From contig NZ_JAGYPL010000002.1 in NCBI RefSeq assembly GCF_018343715.1, positions 442,364-506,363 on the forward strand: DNA of 64,000 bases. The letters run 5' to 3'. Within the stretch, counting starts at the first letter, position 1. Each line of letters begins with the position of its first letter. The notes below the pieces were generated by a model. It did no database searches. It was given only the letters and a program-made list of their open reading frames with translations, and was not told where the DNA came from. A program made the translations under genes and the position numbers. Below are positions 62,061 through 64,000 of the stretch, piece by piece. The DNA is from Bacillus sp. FJAT-49711. GTDB taxonomy: Bacteria > Bacillota > Bacilli > Bacillales > Bacillaceae_C.

Positions 62061-62630
62061 ATGAAGTTGCAAACAAATATATACTTAGTTAGGCATGCCC
62101 ATTCAACATACACACCTGATGAGCTAGGGCGGCCATTATCTGAGCAAGGAGTTAATGACAGCCATTTAGTAACAGAACAGCTTAAGAGTGAAAATATTGA
62201 TTTTGTTATTTCAAGCCCTTATAAGCGTGCGATTCAAACTGTTGAAGGGATATCAAAATGGATAGATAAAGAGATTATTATAGAAGAAGGATTTAAGGAA
62301 AGGAAGCTTGCTAAGGGTCCCGTTGAAGATTTTATTGAAGCCATTACGATAGTATGGGAAAATCCCAACTTCGCTTGGAAAGGTGGAGAATCTAATATTT
62401 CTGCCCAAAAGAGGGGAGTAGACATTACGTTTAAGATACTGAAAAAGTATGAAGGAAAGAATATTGTAATCGGAACCCATGGAAATATCATGGTCCTTAT
62501 TATGAATTATTTTGATTCGAAATTTGATTTTACATTTTGGCAAAAACTTGATATGCCTGATATTTATAGACTTACTTTTGAAGGAACACAACTTGTAGAG
62601 GTGAAACGAATTTGGAGAAAAGACAATTGA
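62061..62630 (+). CDS. histidine phosphatase (phosphoglycerate-mutase-like) family protein
   Basis: A 189-residue RHG-family phosphatase. YLVRHAHST is the catalytic-His motif near the N-terminus; ISSPYKRAIQTVEGI carries the conserved Arg; ERKLAKGP the Glu; VIGTHGNIM the second His. Substrate not predictable. ATG at 62061 follows GGAG; the frame's upstream TTG at 62022 has no better site. Its last 19 nt overlap the start of the nucleotidyltransferase gene. Confidence 0.87.
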   Translation: MKLQTNIYLVRHAHSTYTPDELGRPLSEQGVNDSHLVTEQLKSENIDFVISSPYKRAIQTVEGISKWIDKEIIIEEGFKERKLAKGPVEDFIEAITIVWENPNFAWKGGESNISAQKRGVDITFKILKKYEGKNIVIGTHGNIMVLIMNYFDSKFDFTFWQKLDMPDIYRLTFEGTQLVEVKRIWRKDN

Positions 62631-63352
62631 ACAAATTGAACGCAATACAAGCTGCAGCACAATTTATTTCAGAGCAATTTCCAAATTGCCATGGAGCATT
62701 ATTGGCGGGGAGTGTTGTGAGAGGAGAAGGAACGGAAACCTCTGATCTGGATATTGTTATTTTCGATAAAACCTTGGAGTCCGCATTTAGAGAATCATTA
62801 ATTGCGCTTGGCTGGCCAATTGAGATCTTTGTTCATAATTTGAGCTCTTACAAATACTTTTTCCAACTGGATAGTGAAAGAGCTAAACCATCCTTGCCGA
62901 AAATGGTTTCTGAAGGGATTGTTATAAAAGATGAAGGGGTTATTCAAACCATTAAAAAGGAAGCGAATGAATTATTAGACAGAGGTCCGGATAAATGGTC
63001 GGAAGAAACCATCATCACGAAACGATACTTCATTACGGATACGTTGGATGATTTTATCGGCAGCAACAGTCGGGCCGAAGATATATTTATTGCAAATGCT
63101 TTGGCAGATCTCGTTCATGAATTTGTTTTGCGGATGAATGGACGGTGGATTGGCTCGTCAAAATGGATTGTGCGCGCGCTAAAACAATACGATGCCGCCT
63201 TTGCTGATGAGTTTGTGATCGCCTTTGATGAATTTTATCGATTACATAAAAAAGATAAAATCATTATATTAGTAGATAAAGTGTTAGAGCCGTATGGAGG
63301 AAGACTATTCGATGGTTTTTCAATTGGGAAAAGTGATTCTACTCATAGTTGA
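62612..63352 (+). CDS. nucleotidyltransferase-domain protein
   Basis: A 246-residue protein with a pol-beta-type nucleotidyltransferase core: GALLAGSVVRGEGTETSDLDIVIFD (GSx8-9DxD), as in aminoglycoside nucleotidyltransferases and MNT antitoxins. The C-terminal two-thirds are helical (EETIITKRYFITDTLDDFIGS, ADLVHEFVLRMNGRWIGSSKWIVRALKQYD). Longer than MNT antitoxins and more like stand-alone substrate-modifying enzymes. TTG start with AGAGGTG 8 nt upstream, inside the end of the preceding gene. No HEPN partner nearby. Confidence 0.82.
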   Translation: MEKRQLNKLNAIQAAAQFISEQFPNCHGALLAGSVVRGEGTETSDLDIVIFDKTLESAFRESLIALGWPIEIFVHNLSSYKYFFQLDSERAKPSLPKMVSEGIVIKDEGVIQTIKKEANELLDRGPDKWSEETIITKRYFITDTLDDFIGSNSRAEDIFIANALADLVHEFVLRMNGRWIGSSKWIVRALKQYDAAFADEFVIAFDEFYRLHKKDKIIILVDKVLEPYGGRLFDGFSIGKSDSTHS

Positions 63353-63454
63353 ATCACCTTATTCAACCAACAGTTGATAGGTGGATGGGGAAAGGCATGC
63401 TACGATAAATATTGACAGTGCGCGCTGTACTTATATCCAAATGGAGGAGTTCAT

Positions 63455-64000
63455 ATGCTCGATACGAGAAAAATTGGTGCATACATTTCCAAACTTAGAA
63501 AAGATCAAGATATGACGCAAATGGAATTGGCAGATCAACTTAATGTTAGCCATCAAGCTGTTTCTAAATGGGAGCGGGGAGAGTCGTTGCCAGATATCGG
63601 CACGCTTCCTGTGTTGGCACAATTATTTGGTCAAACGGTAGATGACATTATGAATGGCGGGGCTGAAAGAGAAAATCGAAAGTTTCAGCATATCGGTAAA
63701 ATCGTTGAAAAGATGACAGAGGACCAAACAGAGGAAGTAGCGGAAATGATTAATACTGGTGAAGTAGATGTAGAGGAACTCGTTGAGGTAGCTCCAATTG
63801 TTAAAACTAGCAAATTAAAAAAAGTTGCCGAACATTTAGATGCCGAAAGTTTTAGTATGGAGATCATTGTTAGGCTCGCTCCATTCTTGGATTCGGAAAC
63901 ATTGGATGACCTAGTCGGCCATGCAATTGAGGGTGAAGTACAATGGGAAGTCGTTACGAAATTAGCTCCTTTTCTAAGTCAATGGACATTAAATCAATTA
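63455..64000 (+). CDS. XRE-family regulator (3' end outside window)
   Basis: Open from ATG at 63455 with no stop before the window end: 182 codons visible. GGAGG lies 8 nt upstream. Residues 7-60 are a helix-turn-helix: IGAYISKLRKDQDMTQMELADQLNVSHQAVSKWERGESLPDIGTLPVLAQLFGQTVDDIM. The rest is helical with a repeated pattern (VEELVEVAPIVKTSKLKKVAEHL, MEIIVRLAPFLDSETLDDLVGHAI, WEVVTKLAPFLSQWTLNQL), a roughly 25-30-residue unit with the core LAPFL. The preceding region has TTGACA at about 63408 and a near-palindrome, ACAGTGCGCGCTGT, which may be its operator. Confidence 0.85.
   Translation, partial: MLDTRKIGAYISKLRKDQDMTQMELADQLNVSHQAVSKWERGESLPDIGTLPVLAQLFGQTVDDIMNGGAERENRKFQHIGKIVEKMTEDQTEEVAEMINTGEVDVEELVEVAPIVKTSKLKKVAEHLDAESFSMEIIVRLAPFLDSETLDDLVGHAIEGEVQWEVVTKLAPFLSQWTLNQL

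Noticed and set aside
62612-63352. Nucleotidyltransferase considered as a MNT antitoxin
   Set aside because: No HEPN toxin gene beside it and the protein is about twice the antitoxin length.

Overview
The window is about 35-40 % G+C (estimated by eye), with strong AGGAGG-type ribosome binding sites, frequent GTG/TTG starts and rho-independent terminators. It carries a spore-specific small acid-soluble protein gene (sspP), ECF sigma factor loci, a Bacillus-type LexA box and a PhoP box array. This points to the chromosome of an aerobic, endospore-forming Bacillaceae species. No rRNA, tRNA, prophage or CRISPR array was seen.

Layout. 1-1345 is an IS200/IS605-type tnpB element, and an almost identical copy in the same orientation lies at 49632-50977. 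1.4-13.6 kb holds housekeeping and accessory genes: a degenerate M50-like membrane protein, a UMF1 transporter, a phosphodiesterase, an ECF sigma factor with an unrecognised repeat protein and a 54-residue protein, sspP, a Rhizobium-type asparaginase, nagA, a PAP2 phosphatase, a luciferase-like oxidoreductase and a Na/Pi cotransporter preceded by PhoP boxes. 13.6-17.9 kb is a Tat operon: a twin-arginine subunit, a GMC oxidoreductase, TatA, TatC and a polysaccharide deacetylase. 20.8-26.2 kb is a five-gene operon for N-acyl-D-amino acids and amino sugars. 26.4-29.5 kb has a VOC protein, ZupT, a putative SOS-controlled type I toxin-antitoxin locus, and an unknown protein next to a ThuA-like protein.

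29.6-47.3 kb is a large carbohydrate-utilisation locus. It consists of a LacI regulator with three operators and a cre site, a lipoprotein binding protein, a 981-residue multidomain binding protein, two permease pairs, an NHL/TPR/Yip1-like membrane protein, a DUF5696-like protein, a cytoplasmic glucoamylase-like (GH144-type) enzyme and a GH35 beta-galactosidase-like enzyme. It encodes no ABC ATPase, so a shared ATPase of the MsmX type is implied. 51.5-53.2 kb is a SigM-like ECF sigma/anti-sigma pair with an ECF-type promoter. 53.4-58.9 kb groups an HpaB-like monooxygenase, a cysteine synthase and a sulfonate-type ABC transporter, suggesting organosulfur use. The last 5 kb carries an M3 peptidase, a TPR-like protein, a small haem-copper-oxidase-like membrane protein, a histidine phosphatase, a nucleotidyltransferase and an XRE regulator cut by the window end.

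The strongest candidates for something new are the LexA-box-controlled holin-like toxin with antisense RNA (27.9-28.3 kb), the ECF sigma/beta-repeat operon (5.5-7.4 kb), the ATPase-less double-permease glycan locus, and three identical 18-bp palindromes spaced exactly 42 bp apart between convergent genes (2.3-2.4 kb). All functional calls rest on reading motifs by eye; no database search was run.
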